Shown here: in pieces, positions 35,387 to 45,790 of the stretch
Numbering within the stretch: position 1 is the first letter of the stretch
Layout: each line of letters opens with the position of its first letter
Assembly (NCBI RefSeq): GCF_004917065.1
Contig: NZ_SSYA01000001.1
Coordinates: forward strand, 247,001-311,000
Reading direction: 5' to 3'
Length of the DNA stretch: 64,000 bases
Origin: Geomonas ferrireducens
GTDB lineage: Bacteria > Desulfobacterota > Desulfuromonadia > Geobacterales > Geobacteraceae
Program-made: the position numbers and the translations under genes
Notes under the pieces: model-generated
Databases searched by the model: none
Told to the model about the DNA's origin: nothing
The model's input: only the letters and a program-made list of their open reading frames with translations

Positions 35387-36457
35387 ATGCACAAGAAGCT
35401 GTATATCCCCGGACCGATCGAGGTGAGCCCGGAGATCCTCCAGGCCATGGCAACCCCGATGATCGGCCACCGCATGCCGGAGTACGCCCGCCTGCACAAG
35501 GGCGTCACCGATAAGCTGAAACGGCTCATGTCCACCTCCGACAAAGTGTTCCTCTCCACCTCGAGCGCCTTCGGCGCCATGGAAGGGGCGGTACGCAACC
35601 TCGTCGGCAAGCGCTGCGCGAACTTCTGCAACGGCGCCTTCTCCGACAAGTGGCACAAGGTCACCCTTTCCTGCGGCAAGGAGGCGGACGCCTTCAAGGC
35701 CGAGTGGGGACAGCCGATCACCCCCGAGATGGTCGACGCAGCACTTGCCACCGGCAAGTACGACGCCATCACCCTCATCCACAACGAAACGTCCACCGGC
35801 ACCATGAGCCCGCTCTTCGAGATCGGCGAGGTGCTCAAGAAGTACCCGGACGTCGTTTCCATCGTCGACACGGTATCCTCGATGAGCGCACTCAACATCC
35901 CCATCGACGAGATCGGGATCGACTGCTGCGTCTTCGGGGTGCAGAAGGCCTTCGCCCTGCCGCCGGGCCTCGCCGTCTTCACCGCAAGCGAGAAGGCGCT
36001 GGAGCGCGCGAAGAACGTCCCGGGGCGCGGCTACTACTTCGACTTCCTGGAATTCCTCGCGGCCGACGAGAAGGACAACACCCCGTCCACCCCGTGCATC
36101 TCGCTCATCTACGCCATGGACCTGCAGTTGGAGAGGATCTTCGCCGAAGGGCTCGAGAAGCGCTGGCAGCGTCACCAGGCGATGGCCGACTTCATGCGCG
36201 CCTGGGTCGGGGAGAAGGGCTTCGGCATCCTTCCAGCCGAAGGTTACCGCTCCGTCACCCTCACCTGCGCGACCAACGACCGCGGCGTGGACCTGGCCCT
36301 TGTGAAGAAACAGCTGGGCGAGCGCGGCATTGCGTTCGACGACGGCTACGGGAAACTGAAAGGGAAGACCTTCCGCGTGGCACACATGGGCGACATGCAG
36401 TTGGAAGATCTCAAACAGATTACAACCGAATTGGAAGGGATCCTGCAGGGTCTCTAA
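35387..36457 (+). CDS. class V pyridoxal-phosphate aminotransferase (alanine-glyoxylate / serine-pyruvate type)
   Basis: The 356-residue protein starts KKLYIPGPIEVSPEILQAM, typical of alanine-glyoxylate and serine-pyruvate aminotransferases. The PLP-contacting Asp is in VSIVDTVSSMSAL (about residues 163-175) and the Schiff-base Lys lies in CVFGVQKAFALPPGL (Lys about 190). Such enzymes interconvert alanine, serine, glyoxylate and pyruvate; phosphoserine aminotransferase-like roles in some relatives cannot be excluded. The ribosome binding site is AGGAACGGAG. It is a single-gene unit with its own promoter and terminator. Confidence 0.85.
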   Translation: MHKKLYIPGPIEVSPEILQAMATPMIGHRMPEYARLHKGVTDKLKRLMSTSDKVFLSTSSAFGAMEGAVRNLVGKRCANFCNGAFSDKWHKVTLSCGKEADAFKAEWGQPITPEMVDAALATGKYDAITLIHNETSTGTMSPLFEIGEVLKKYPDVVSIVDTVSSMSALNIPIDEIGIDCCVFGVQKAFALPPGLAVFTASEKALERAKNVPGRGYYFDFLEFLAADEKDNTPSTPCISLIYAMDLQLERIFAEGLEKRWQRHQAMADFMRAWVGEKGFGILPAEGYRSVTLTCATNDRGVDLALVKKQLGERGIAFDDGYGKLKGKTFRVAHMGDMQLEDLKQITTELEGILQGL

Positions 36458-36466
36458 ACAGACGAA

Positions 36467-36497
36467 GGGGGGGAGCAGTTCAGCTCCCCCCCTTTTT
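36467..36497 (+). terminator. terminator after the aminotransferase gene
   Basis: GGGGGGGAGC pairs with GCTCCCCCCC and is followed by TTTTT. The convergent rubredoxin gene ends 8 bp further on, so the hairpin may serve both. Confidence 0.85.
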
Positions 36498-36504
36498 AAA
36501 TGCT

Positions 36505-36663
36505 TTACTCAGGCTCGAAGGCCTCCTTGCCGACGCCGCAGATGGGACAGACCCAGTCGTCCGGCAGGTCCGCGAAGGGTGTTCCCGGCGGCACGCCGTT
36601 GTCGGGGTCGCCGACGTAAGGGTCATAGACATACTGGCATACGGTGCAGATGTAAGGCTCCAT
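36505..36663 (-). CDS. rubredoxin
   Basis: The 52-residue protein has the rubredoxin layout: CTVC (residues 6-9), [32 protein letters not shown] with the second pair CPIC (39-42), and an acidic tail EAFEPE. Four cysteines bind one iron atom. Rubredoxins are small cytoplasmic electron carriers, in anaerobes often serving oxygen or superoxide detoxification. The ATG at 36663 is preceded on the minus strand by GAGGGGGTGTTTA. It is a stand-alone gene convergent with the aminotransferase. Confidence 0.95.
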   Translation of the reverse strand: MEPYICTVCQYVYDPYVGDPDNGVPPGTPFADLPDDWVCPICGVGKEAFEPE

Positions 36664-37187
36664 TAAACACCCCCTCGGTATCTGTTCTGGGACCGCAAAA
36701 GTCTAACAGAGCGCCGCAGCCTGTCAATTGGGGTGCCGAGCCGTTTAGAACTTGCTTTCATTGCACGCTGTGTTACAGTGCGATAATTAAAACTATAAAA
36801 CAGGGAGGTGAGAAGACAGCCGTTCGATGCAGCAAAGGCATAAGGTCTCCCGGCAGTAACGGGCGACTCACAGCAGCAAGGCACAGTGCAAGACAGAAGA
36901 ACAAGACACAGGGCGAGGACGTCACTGCAACATCCCCCGCACCAGAGGTCCCTGCAATCCCGCAGTTCTCAGTCATCACAGTCCCGAAAATCGAACGCAG
37001 TAAAAACATCAAACAGCAGACCGACCGGAAATTCCGGCAGCGGATACGTTTGCACCCCGCCGTCTCCTCTCGGTCTTCCGCCACTTAGGCGAAGGAGGGT
37101 GACCCCATGGAAACGATGATCAGCAACACCCAAGAGACATTAGCGTCACGTGTTATCGCGTCGAAATACCCAAAGGAGGGAATAGGC
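36664..37187. other. long leader region upstream of pckG
   Basis: The roughly 520 bp between rubredoxin and pckG hold no supported gene. A promoter-like pair lies at 36761-36789, giving a leader of about 390 nt. Two strong ribosome binding sites lie near the end of the region (AAGGAGGGTG before an in-frame ATG at 37107, and AAGGAGGG before the ATG at 37188). A short hairpin (CCCGGCAGTAACGGG) occurs at 36850-36864. No known riboswitch was recognised with confidence. Confidence 0.5.
36761..36789 (+). promoter_or_regulatory. candidate promoter of pckG
   Basis: TTGCAC and TAATTA are separated by 17 bp in an otherwise AT-rich stretch. The match is moderate and the resulting leader would be unusually long. 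Confidence 0.4.
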
Positions 37188-39047
37188 ATGAGTTACGAAG
37201 TAAAGAACAAGCAACTGCTGGCCTGGGTGAAGGAAGTGGCAGAGATGTGCCAGCCGGACCAGATCCACTGGTGTGACGGCAGCGAGGCGGAGTACGACAG
37301 CCTCTGCGAGCAGCTCGTCAAGGGGGGCACCTTCAAGAAGCTGAACCCGGAGAAGCGCCCGAACAGCTACCTCGCCTGGTCCGACCCCGGCGACGTCGCG
37401 CGCGTCGAAGACCGCACCTTCATCTGCTCCATCGCGAAACAGGACGCAGGCCCGACCAACAACTGGACGCCCCCGAAAGAGATGAAGAAGACCCTGACCG
37501 GCCTCTTCACCGGCTGCATGAAGGGACGCACCATGTACGTCATCCCCTTCTCCATGGGGCCCTTGGGCTCCAACATCGCCAAGATCGGCGTTGAGATCTC
37601 CGACTCCGCCTACGTCGCGGTCAACATGAAGATCATGACCCGCATGGGCAAGAAGGTCATCGACATCCTGGGTGAGAACGGCGAGTTCGTCCCCTGCCTC
37701 CACTCCGTCGGCGCACCGCTCGCCCCGGGCCAGAAAGATGTGCCCTGGCCGTGCAACAAGGAGAAGTACATCGTTCACTTCCCGGAGGAGCGCTCCATCT
37801 GGTCCTTCGGTTCCGGCTACGGCGGCAACGCCCTTCTCGGCAAGAAATGCTTGGCCCTCAGGATCGCCTCCAAGATCGCCAAGGACGAAGGGTGGCTCGC
37901 CGAGCACATGCTGATCCTCGGCATCGAGACCCCGGAAGGCGAGAAGACCTACCTGGGTGCCGCCTTCCCGAGCGCATGCGGCAAGACCAACCTCTCCATG
38001 CTGGTCCCGCCCGACCACTTCAAGCAGAGCGGCTACAAGATCTCCACCGTCGGCGACGACATCGCCTGGATCAAGCCCGGCCCGGACGGCCAGCTCTACG
38101 CCATCAACCCGGAAGCGGGCTTCTTCGGCGTGGCCCCCGGCACCTCGTTCAAGTCCAACCCGAACGCGATGCACTCCTGCTCCAAGAACACCATCTTCAC
38201 CAACGTGGCACTCACCGAAGACGGCGACGTCTGGTGGGAGGGGATGACCGACGAGGCGCCCGCGAAGCTCACCGACTGGCAGGGTAACGCGTGGACCGCG
38301 GGCTGCGGCAGGAACGCCGCGCACCCGAACTCCCGCTTCACCTCCCCGGCTTCCCAGTGCCCCTCCATCGACCCCGCTTGGGAAGATCCGAAGGGCGTTC
38401 CGATGAAGGCGTTCGTGTTCGGCGGCCGCCGCAACAACGTGATCCCGCTCGTGTACCAGGCCTTCAACTGGAGCTACGGCGTGTACTTGGCCGCCACCAT
38501 GGGGAGCGAGACCACCGCGGCCGCGGTAGGCGCCATCGGCAACGTGCGCCGCGACCCGTTCGCGATGCTGCCGTTCACCGGCTACCACGTGGCGGACTAC
38601 TTCAACCACTGGCTGCAGGTCGGCCGCACCACGCCGAACCCGCCGCGCATCTTCTCCGTCAACTGGTTCAGAAAAGACGCCAACGGCAAGTTCCTCTGGC
38701 CGGGCTTCGGCGAGAACATGCGCGTTCTCAAGTGGATCGCCGACCGCGCCAACGGCCGCGGCGCCTCCGTGGAAAGCCCGCTTGGCTGGATGCCGCGCTA
38801 TGAGGACATCGACTGGACCGGGCTCGGCTCGGTATCCCGCGAGCAGTACCACGAGCTCATGTCCATCGACCGTGACGTCTGGAAGGAGGAGATCCTCTCC
38901 CACGAGGAGCTCTTCGTGAAGATGTACGACCGCCTCCCGAAGGAGTTCCTCCACATCCGCGAGATGATCCTTTCCGGCCTGTGGCGCTCCCCGGAGCACT
39001 GGGAGCAGTTCAACCCGCTGACCCCGGAGGAAGGTTTCAACGACTAA
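37188..39047 (+). CDS. pckG: phosphoenolpyruvate carboxykinase (GTP)
   Basis: The enzyme interconverts oxaloacetate and PEP with GTP/GDP, at the gluconeogenic or anaplerotic branch point. The 619-residue protein (from 37188) has the GTP-PEPCK hallmarks: [13 protein letters not shown], the P-loop with the reactive hypersensitive cysteine (about residue 265), [20 protein letters not shown] and [21 protein letters not shown]. Family length is about 600-620. An in-frame ATG 27 codons upstream (37107) also has a strong ribosome binding site, so a longer form is possible. A terminator follows, and then the ATP-type enzyme. Confidence 0.95.
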   Translation: MSYEVKNKQLLAWVKEVAEMCQPDQIHWCDGSEAEYDSLCEQLVKGGTFKKLNPEKRPNSYLAWSDPGDVARVEDRTFICSIAKQDAGPTNNWTPPKEMKKTLTGLFTGCMKGRTMYVIPFSMGPLGSNIAKIGVEISDSAYVAVNMKIMTRMGKKVIDILGENGEFVPCLHSVGAPLAPGQKDVPWPCNKEKYIVHFPEERSIWSFGSGYGGNALLGKKCLALRIASKIAKDEGWLAEHMLILGIETPEGEKTYLGAAFPSACGKTNLSMLVPPDHFKQSGYKISTVGDDIAWIKPGPDGQLYAINPEAGFFGVAPGTSFKSNPNAMHSCSKNTIFTNVALTEDGDVWWEGMTDEAPAKLTDWQGNAWTAGCGRNAAHPNSRFTSPASQCPSIDPAWEDPKGVPMKAFVFGGRRNNVIPLVYQAFNWSYGVYLAATMGSETTAAAVGAIGNVRRDPFAMLPFTGYHVADYFNHWLQVGRTTPNPPRIFSVNWFRKDANGKFLWPGFGENMRVLKWIADRANGRGASVESPLGWMPRYEDIDWTGLGSVSREQYHELMSIDRDVWKEEILSHEELFVKMYDRLPKEFLHIREMILSGLWRSPEHWEQFNPLTPEEGFND

Positions 39048-39073
39048 CGCGTTGAAAAACAGATGCAACGATG

Positions 39074-39103
39074 AAGGGCCCCGGTCGAAAGACCGGGGCC
39101 CTT
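39074..39103 (+). terminator. terminator between pckG and pckA
   Basis: An 11-bp perfect stem (GGGCCCCGGTC with GACCGGGGCCC) with a GAAA tetraloop is followed by TTTCTC. The two carboxykinase genes are therefore likely to be independently expressed. Confidence 0.8.
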
Positions 39104-39185
39104 TCTCATTGTCGCTAAGGTTGCAAAGACACCTGCCCCTGTTATCTTTTAATCTTGTCGCAGATCCAATGAGAAGGAGGGAGCA

Positions 39186-40775
<1,590 letters not shown>

Positions 40776-40827
40776 TTGCATCGCCCAACGACCTTGCTAT
40801 CATTAGGACAAGACTCAGGAGGCTACC

Positions 40828-41019
40828 ATGAAACGGGTACATTCGGAGATTTGTGATACCACGGAAAGAAAGGAACAGCGGGTACAGGTGCGCAACAAGA
40901 AGACCGGCGAGACCGGTCTGAGCTACGGCTGCACCATCGAGGGGGACACCGTCCAGGTGGAACTTTCCGACGGCAGCCTCGACAGCTGGCCTGAAGACGA
41001 CTGCGAAATGGTTTCGTAA
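40828..41019 (+). CDS. small conserved-looking protein of unknown function
   Basis: The 63-residue acidic protein has ribosome binding site CAGGAGG, normal codon use and a terminator-like hairpin downstream. I recognise no family. The pattern GDTVQVELSDGSLDSWPEDDCEM suggests a small beta-rich fold (Tudor/SH3-like length). It lies 52 bp after pckA and may be co-transcribed with it. Confidence 0.65.
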   Translation: MKRVHSEICDTTERKEQRVQVRNKKTGETGLSYGCTIEGDTVQVELSDGSLDSWPEDDCEMVS

Positions 41020-41098
41020 CCCATTGTCACGGGGGCGACCGGCAACAACGCGATCCTTTCGTGCCTCCGGCCGCCGCCGTGGCAGCAAGCATAGGTAG

Positions 41099-41129
41099 AA
41101 AAAGGCCGTCCTTACGGGGCGGCCTTTTT
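41099..41129 (+). terminator. terminator before ccdAB
   Basis: AAAGGCCGTCC pairs with GGGGCGGCCTTT around TTAC and is followed by TTTTTG. It ends transcripts coming from the pckA side. Confidence 0.75.
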
Positions 41130-41172
41130 GTGTGGGCGAAGCGCCTCGTCCGGATGAGCTCAGAGAGAAAGT

Positions 41173-41201
41173 TTGAACGAAGTGAAAAAGGTCGCTATGC
41201 T
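41173..41201 (+). promoter_or_regulatory. sigma-70-like promoter of ccdAB
   Basis: TTGAAC and TATGCT are separated by 17 bp, 30 bp before the ccdA start. An inverted repeat begins right after the -10 box. Confidence 0.6.
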
Positions 41202-41202
41202 A

Positions 41203-41221
41203 TGCGCATAACCCATGCGCA
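41203..41221 (+). promoter_or_regulatory. candidate CcdA operator (inverted repeat)
   Basis: TGCGCAT and ATGCGCA form a perfect 7-bp inverted repeat with a 5-bp spacer between the -10 box and the ribosome binding site AGGAGG of ccdA. Autorepression by the CcdA or CcdAB complex at such a site is the usual regulation of this family. Confidence 0.55.
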
Positions 41222-41231
41222 GGAGGCATTC

Positions 41232-41480
41232 ATGCAAGTAAACCTGTTCGACCCTGACGCCCCCAAAAAGGCGACCAATCTAAGCATCAACAGCGACCTG
41301 TTGCGCCTGGCAAAAGAGCGGCGCATCAATTTGTCACAGGCCCTGGAAGCACGTCTTGCCGAGATGCTGAGGGAAGACTTCTACCTGCACTGGAACGAGG
41401 AGAACAAAGAGGCGATCGACAATTATAATAGTCGTGTCGAAGCAGAGGGAACCTTCGGGGACGGGCGGAGGCTGTTCTGA
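41232..41480 (+). CDS. ccdA: CcdA-family antitoxin
   Basis: The 82-residue protein matches CcdA-type antitoxins. An N-terminal ribbon-helix-helix segment (KKATNLSINSDLLRLAKERRINLSQ) binds DNA, and the C-terminal half with LEARLAEMLREDFYLHWNEENKEAI, rich in charged residues, is the toxin-binding part. I chose the ATG at 41232, five bases after AGGAGG; an in-frame ATG nine codons... upstream has no ribosome binding site. Its stop codon shares one base with the ccdB start. It neutralises CcdB and probably represses its own promoter. Confidence 0.9.
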   Translation: MQVNLFDPDAPKKATNLSINSDLLRLAKERRINLSQALEARLAEMLREDFYLHWNEENKEAIDNYNSRVEAEGTFGDGRRLF

Positions 41481-41794
41481 TGGCGCAATTCGACGTGTAT
41501 GAGAACACGGACCAAGCTTCCAGGACATCGGTACCTTATCTCCTGGACGTGCAGGCCGACTTGTTAAACAAGCTGACGACTCGTGTAGTAGTCCCGCTCG
41601 TTACCGTCGCAGCTATGGGAAAACCAGTCCGCCTTCTGAATCCTCAGTTCGAGGTCGAAGGGAAGGCCGTCGTAATGTCGACGGCCGAGCTGTCGGGCAT
41701 ACACATCCGTGAGCTTGGCGTAAAGGCGGGCACTCTCAAAGATTCACGTACCGAGATCATCACCGCCCTGGACTTCCTGTTCATGGGATTCTGA
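41480..41794 (+). CDS. ccdB: CcdB-family toxin
   Basis: The 104-residue protein matches CcdB, which poisons DNA gyrase. It starts AQFDVYENTDQASRTSVPYLLDVQ and ends ITALDFLFMGF, both family-typical. F-plasmid CcdB needs the C-terminal residues Trp-Gly-Ile for killing; here the end is Gly-Phe without a Trp, as in many chromosomal homologues, so its potency against gyrase is uncertain. Translation is coupled to ccdA through an ATGA overlap. Confidence 0.9.
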   Translation: MAQFDVYENTDQASRTSVPYLLDVQADLLNKLTTRVVVPLVTVAAMGKPVRLLNPQFEVEGKAVVMSTAELSGIHIRELGVKAGTLKDSRTEIITALDFLFMGF

Positions 41795-41828
41795 ACCAAG
41801 AGCCGACCAATACTAAAAGGAGGCAACG

Positions 41829-42803
41829 ATGCCAAAAGCGATCTGTTTTGAACAGTTCGGAGGCCCGGAGGTCATGAAGTGGATGGATGTCGAGGTGCCG
41901 GAGCCGGGACCGGGAGAGGCACGCATTCGCCACAAGGCGGTGGGGGTGAACTTCGTGGACGTCTACCAGCGCAGCGGGCTTTACAAGGCGCCTCTGCCGT
42001 CCATAGCCGGCAACGAAGGAGCCGGCATCGTCGAGGCTGTCGGGGCCGGGGTGACGCTGGTCAAACCCGGTGACCGCGTCGCCTACGCAGGGGTGATGGG
42101 GGCGTACTGCGAGGTCCGCAACATCAAGGCGGAGCGGCTTTGCCTCCTCCCAGACGACATCTCCTTCGAGCAGGCGGCGGCCATGATGCTTAAGGGGCTC
42201 ACCGTCCAGTACCTGATTCGCAGGACCTACCGGGTGGAGGCAGGTGAAACGGTTGTATTCCACGCGGCAGCAGGCGGCGTCGGGACCATCGCCTGCCAGT
42301 GGCTGAGGATGCTGGGCGCGAAGGTGATCGGTACGGCCGGGTCGGAATCGAAGTGCGAGCTCGCGCGGCAAAACGGCGCCGATTTCTGCATCGACTACCG
42401 GACCGAGAACATCCTCGAGCGCGTGAAGGAGATAACCGGCGGCCAAGGGGCCTCGGTCGTGTACGACTCCGTCGGCAAGGACACCTTCGAGACCTCGCTC
42501 AAGTCACTGCGCCCCCGCGGGCTGATGGTCTCCTTCGGCAACGCCTCCGGGCCCGTCCCGCCGCTCGACCTGCTGCTGCTCTCCCAGTTGGGCTCACTCT
42601 ACGTCACCCGCCCCACCCTCGCCACCTACATCGCGCAGCGCTTCGATCTCGAAGAGGCCGCGGCAGAGCTCTTCGGCGTGGTCGCCTCCGGCGCCGTGAA
42701 GATCGAGATCAACCAGCAGTACCCCCTGCAGGACGCACCACGGGCGCACCAGGACCTGGAGGGGCGCAGAACCACAGGCTCCACAATACTGCTCACGGAC
42801 TGA
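41829..42803 (+). CDS. NADPH:quinone oxidoreductase-like zinc-independent medium-chain dehydrogenase
   Basis: The 324-residue protein is a member of the quinone oxidoreductase (Qor) branch of the medium-chain dehydrogenases. It has an N-terminal GroES-like domain (about residues 1-125, with IAGNEGAGIVEAVGAGV) and a Rossmann domain with HAAAGGVGTIACQWLRMLGA (about 142-161) for NADPH binding. The catalytic-zinc ligands of alcohol dehydrogenases are missing, as expected. It reduces quinones or other alpha,beta-unsaturated carbonyl compounds. The ribosome binding site is AAAGGAGGC. It follows ccdB by 34 bp and may be read from the same transcript. Confidence 0.85.
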   Translation: MPKAICFEQFGGPEVMKWMDVEVPEPGPGEARIRHKAVGVNFVDVYQRSGLYKAPLPSIAGNEGAGIVEAVGAGVTLVKPGDRVAYAGVMGAYCEVRNIKAERLCLLPDDISFEQAAAMMLKGLTVQYLIRRTYRVEAGETVVFHAAAGGVGTIACQWLRMLGAKVIGTAGSESKCELARQNGADFCIDYRTENILERVKEITGGQGASVVYDSVGKDTFETSLKSLRPRGLMVSFGNASGPVPPLDLLLLSQLGSLYVTRPTLATYIAQRFDLEEAAAELFGVVASGAVKIEINQQYPLQDAPRAHQDLEGRRTTGSTILLTD

Positions 42804-43018
42804 TCAGGAATTCCAATGACCCCGCGCCTTTGACGCCACGGGCGAGCGGCGCGGCGTCTTTCAGCTCTTCTATCGTCTTCGGAGCGGTCGACGCACCTCT
42901 CCAGATGACAGTATTGTAATGTTGATGTCATTTTCAGGTAATACACATTTCCCTATATTGGCATGCGCTCGGAGATGCCATGAGGGGTCACCGTGATCGA
43001 CCGTACCCTGGAGTTGTG
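42804..43018. other. intergenic region upstream of the arn operon
   Basis: The first half holds a weak hairpin (GACGCC with GGCGTC, 42833-42859) followed by TTTC that may end the upstream transcript. The AT-rich second half (42905-42960) must contain the arn promoter; TTGTAA and TAATAC occur there with 19-bp spacing, too long for a confident call. I saw no PmrA-type direct repeat. Confidence 0.4.
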
Positions 43019-44680
43019 ATGCAGAATCCGATTGACTTCGTGACCCGCCCCGACGCGTCGCGCCGCCGTGACCTCCTGATACTTGCCCTTCTCTTTGGTG
43101 TACTCTTCCTGCAGTTGCTCGGCCACTTCCCGCTCATCGACCCCGACGAAACCCGCTACGCGGAGATTCCGCGCGAGATGCTGGAGCGCGGCGACCTGAT
43201 CACCCCGCTGCTGAACTACGTCAAGTACTTCGAAAAACCCGTGCTTCTCTACTGGCTGAACTCCCTCTCCTTCACCTTGTTCGGCATCAACGAGTTTGCC
43301 GCCCGCCTAGCCTGCGCCCTGAGTGGACTCGGCACGGTGCTCTTCAGCTACCATCTGGGGCGCGAACTGTTCGGGCGCCGCGTCGGCATGCTAAGCGCCT
43401 TGGTCCTCGGAGGCTGCACCGGTTTCCTGATCCAGAGCAGGATGAACCTGACCGACATCCCCCTCACCTTCACCATGACCGTGGCCCTTGGAAGCTACAT
43501 CCTTGCCGCCAGGGACGCCGACCACCCAAGGCCCGGCTACTATTACCTCTTCTACCTTTTCGCCGCTCTTGCGGTCCTCGCGAAGGGGTTGATCGGTATC
43601 GTCCTCCCCGGCGCGGTCATCTTCTGGCACCTCGCGCTGACCCGGCGCTGGCGCATCCTGAAGGAGATGCGTCTTGCAACCGGCATCATACTTTTTCTTG
43701 CGGTCGCCGCCCCTTGGTTTGTGGTGGTGTGCCAGCGCAACCCGGATTTCTTCAATTTCTTCTTCATCCACGAGCATTTCGAGCGTTTCCTGACCAAAGT
43801 GCACCACCGCTATCAGCCGTTTTGGTACTTCATACCTATTCTGTGCGGCTTCATGATCCCATGGTCCTTCTTCATTCCGGCGGCGCTGCGCGGTTGCTGG
43901 CGCGAGCGCTCCGTTCACGGCGGAGAGTCCCGCCTCTTCCTTGCACTCTGGGCCATAATCATCTTCCTGTTTTTTTCCAAGTCGAACTCGAAGTTGCCCG
44001 CCTACATCCTGCCGGTCTACCCGGCGCTCGCCATACTGATCGCCGTGCTGTTCGACAAGGCGCTGAACGGTGACTTCCGCCCCCTGCGCCGCCCGGCGCT
44101 CGCCTTCGGCTGGCTCCTCGTCCTTTTAGGCTGCGCTTCGATGATTTACCCGCTGGTCGCCCACAGACCGCTCGTCGCCCCGATCGGCGGACTCGTCGTA
44201 GGCTCGATACTGCTCGTGCAGGGGGCCTTTTCCGTCGGTGCCGCCATTCGTCAGGACCCGCGCGGACTCTTCACGGGGATGCTGCTCGGCTCGGTCCTGC
44301 TATTTCTGGTCGCACCACACTTCATCTATCCGCTCTTCGTGGAGCGTAAATCGTATCGGGAGCCGGGTGAAATCGTGAAAAAACTGGCCGGTCCCGACGC
44401 GGTGCTCGTCAGCCAGGGCCTGCGCCAGGGGCTCTCCTTCTACTCGGGGCGCCGCGTGGCGATCTTCGGCGGCACCGGCGAAATCGAATTCGGCAGCAAG
44501 ATCGGCGACCAGTCCGCCTGGTTCCTCGACCGGACGAGCTTCCTCGCGCTCTGGGACGGACCGAGGCCCGTGTACGCGATGATACTGCGTAAGTACCTGC
44601 CCGAACTTTCCCGCGACGGCAAGGCCTCACCGCGCATCCTCTGGCAAAGTTCCAAGCACTACCTCGTAACCAATAGATAA
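43019..44680 (+). CDS. arnT: ArnT-like lipid A 4-amino-4-deoxy-L-arabinose transferase
   Basis: The 553-residue GT-C glycosyltransferase has about a dozen membrane helices. The first periplasmic loop contains [18 protein letters not shown] with the presumed catalytic aspartate. It transfers L-Ara4N from undecaprenyl phosphate to lipid A phosphates on the periplasmic side of the inner membrane. Downstream genes encode every other step of L-Ara4N synthesis, which supports this over other PMT-family roles. I chose the ATG at 43019 after GGAGTTGTG; a short in-frame extension upstream is not family-like. First gene of the operon. Confidence 0.88.
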   Translation: MQNPIDFVTRPDASRRRDLLILALLFGVLFLQLLGHFPLIDPDETRYAEIPREMLERGDLITPLLNYVKYFEKPVLLYWLNSLSFTLFGINEFAARLACALSGLGTVLFSYHLGRELFGRRVGMLSALVLGGCTGFLIQSRMNLTDIPLTFTMTVALGSYILAARDADHPRPGYYYLFYLFAALAVLAKGLIGIVLPGAVIFWHLALTRRWRILKEMRLATGIILFLAVAAPWFVVVCQRNPDFFNFFFIHEHFERFLTKVHHRYQPFWYFIPILCGFMIPWSFFIPAALRGCWRERSVHGGESRLFLALWAIIIFLFFSKSNSKLPAYILPVYPALAILIAVLFDKALNGDFRPLRRPALAFGWLLVLLGCASMIYPLVAHRPLVAPIGGLVVGSILLVQGAFSVGAAIRQDPRGLFTGMLLGSVLLFLVAPHFIYPLFVERKSYREPGEIVKKLAGPDAVLVSQGLRQGLSFYSGRRVAIFGGTGEIEFGSKIGDQSAWFLDRTSFLALWDGPRPVYAMILRKYLPELSRDGKASPRILWQSSKHYLVTNR

Positions 44681-44736
44681 ACCTACAGGCCGCCTCGCAC
44701 GCCGCCTTAGCCTCATCTGCAGCAAAGGAGAAAGAT

Positions 44737-45777
44737 ATGAAAGTACTGATCCTCGGAGTGAACGGCTTCATCGGCAACGCCCTCACCCACCGTATTCTCA
44801 CCACCACGGACTGGGAGGTCTACGGCCTCGACATGGCCTGCGACAAACTGGAGCGCTCCATGGGGCACCCGCGCTTTCACTTCCTGGAAGGCGACATCAC
44901 CATAAACAAGGAGTGGATCGAGTACAACATCAAGAAGTGCGACGTGGTGCTGCCGCTGGTTGCCATCGCGACCCCCGTCACCTACGTGAAGGACCCGCTG
45001 CGGGTCTTCGAACTCGACTTCGAGGAGAACCTCAAGGTGATCCGTCAGTGCGCGAAGTACAACAAGCGCATCATCTTCCCCTCCACCTCGGAGGTCTACG
45101 GCATGAGCCCGGACCGCGAGTTCGACGAGGAGACTTCCCCGCTCATGCTGGGGCCGATCAACAAGGAACGCTGGATCTACTCCTGCGCGAAACAGATGCT
45201 CGACCGCGTCATCTACGCCTACGGCGCCCATGAGGGGTTGCGCTACACCCTGTTCCGTCCCTTCAACTGGATCGGCCCGAAACTCGATTCGATCAGCACA
45301 GCGAAAGAGGGGAGCTCCCGCGTCCTGACCCAGTTTCTCTACAACATCCTGGCCGGCGAGCCGATCCAGCTCGTTGACGGCGGCGAACAGCGCCGCTCCT
45401 TCACCTACATCGAGGACGGAATCGACTGCCTCATGCGCATCATCGAGAACCGCGACGGCTGCGCCGAAGCAGGCATCTTCAACATCGGTAACCCTGACAA
45501 CGACCTGTCCGTCAAGGAACTGGCAGAAAAGCTGCTCGAACTGGTAGGGCAGTATCCCGGTTACGAGGAGAGGGCGAATGCGTGCCGCATCATAGAGGTG
45601 ACCTCCGCCGAGTTTTACGGCAAGGGATACCAGGACATGCTGAACAGGGTCCCCTCGGTGAAGAACGCGAAGCAGCGCCTTGGATGGGAGCCGTCCACCT
45701 CCGTGGAAGACGCCTTGAGACAGACCCTCGACTTCTACCTGATTGAGCAGCGGGAAACCATCCAGCACCTTTTGTAA
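44737..45777 (+). CDS. UDP-glucuronate decarboxylase (ArnA dehydrogenase-domain homologue)
   Basis: The 346-residue protein corresponds to the C-terminal half of E. coli ArnA, which oxidatively decarboxylates UDP-glucuronate to UDP-4-keto-pentose. It is a short-chain dehydrogenase with [10 protein letters not shown] for NAD binding (residues 7-16). The Ser-Glu pair is in PSTSEVYGM (about 120-128), YSCAK carries the catalytic Tyr/Lys (about 148-152), and [13 protein letters not shown] holds the catalytic Arg. The formyltransferase half is a separate gene at 47879-48790. The ribosome binding site is AAAGGAGAAAG. Confidence 0.88.
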   Translation: MKVLILGVNGFIGNALTHRILTTTDWEVYGLDMACDKLERSMGHPRFHFLEGDITINKEWIEYNIKKCDVVLPLVAIATPVTYVKDPLRVFELDFEENLKVIRQCAKYNKRIIFPSTSEVYGMSPDREFDEETSPLMLGPINKERWIYSCAKQMLDRVIYAYGAHEGLRYTLFRPFNWIGPKLDSISTAKEGSSRVLTQFLYNILAGEPIQLVDGGEQRRSFTYIEDGIDCLMRIIENRDGCAEAGIFNIGNPDNDLSVKELAEKLLELVGQYPGYEERANACRIIEVTSAEFYGKGYQDMLNRVPSVKNAKQRLGWEPSTSVEDALRQTLDFYLIEQRETIQHLL

Positions 45778-45790
45778 TTCCGGAGGCCAC

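Noticed and set aside
36790-36880. Cyclic-di-GMP (GEMM) riboswitch in the pckG leader
   Set aside because: A GCAAAGGC segment and a GC hairpin are suggestive, but the required paired helices and receptor bases could not be aligned. A covariance-model search would settle it.
36579-37088. Possible 169- and 103-residue proteins in the pckG leader
   Set aside because: Both overlap the rubredoxin upstream region or leader, lack ribosome binding sites and have biased composition.
37146-39068. Open frame of 640 codons on the minus strand across pckG
   Set aside because: It is the antisense of a firmly identified carboxykinase gene.
42905-42960. PmrA/BasR-type box upstream of the arn operon
   Set aside because: No CTTAA direct repeat with 5-bp spacing is visible; regulation of the operon remains open.
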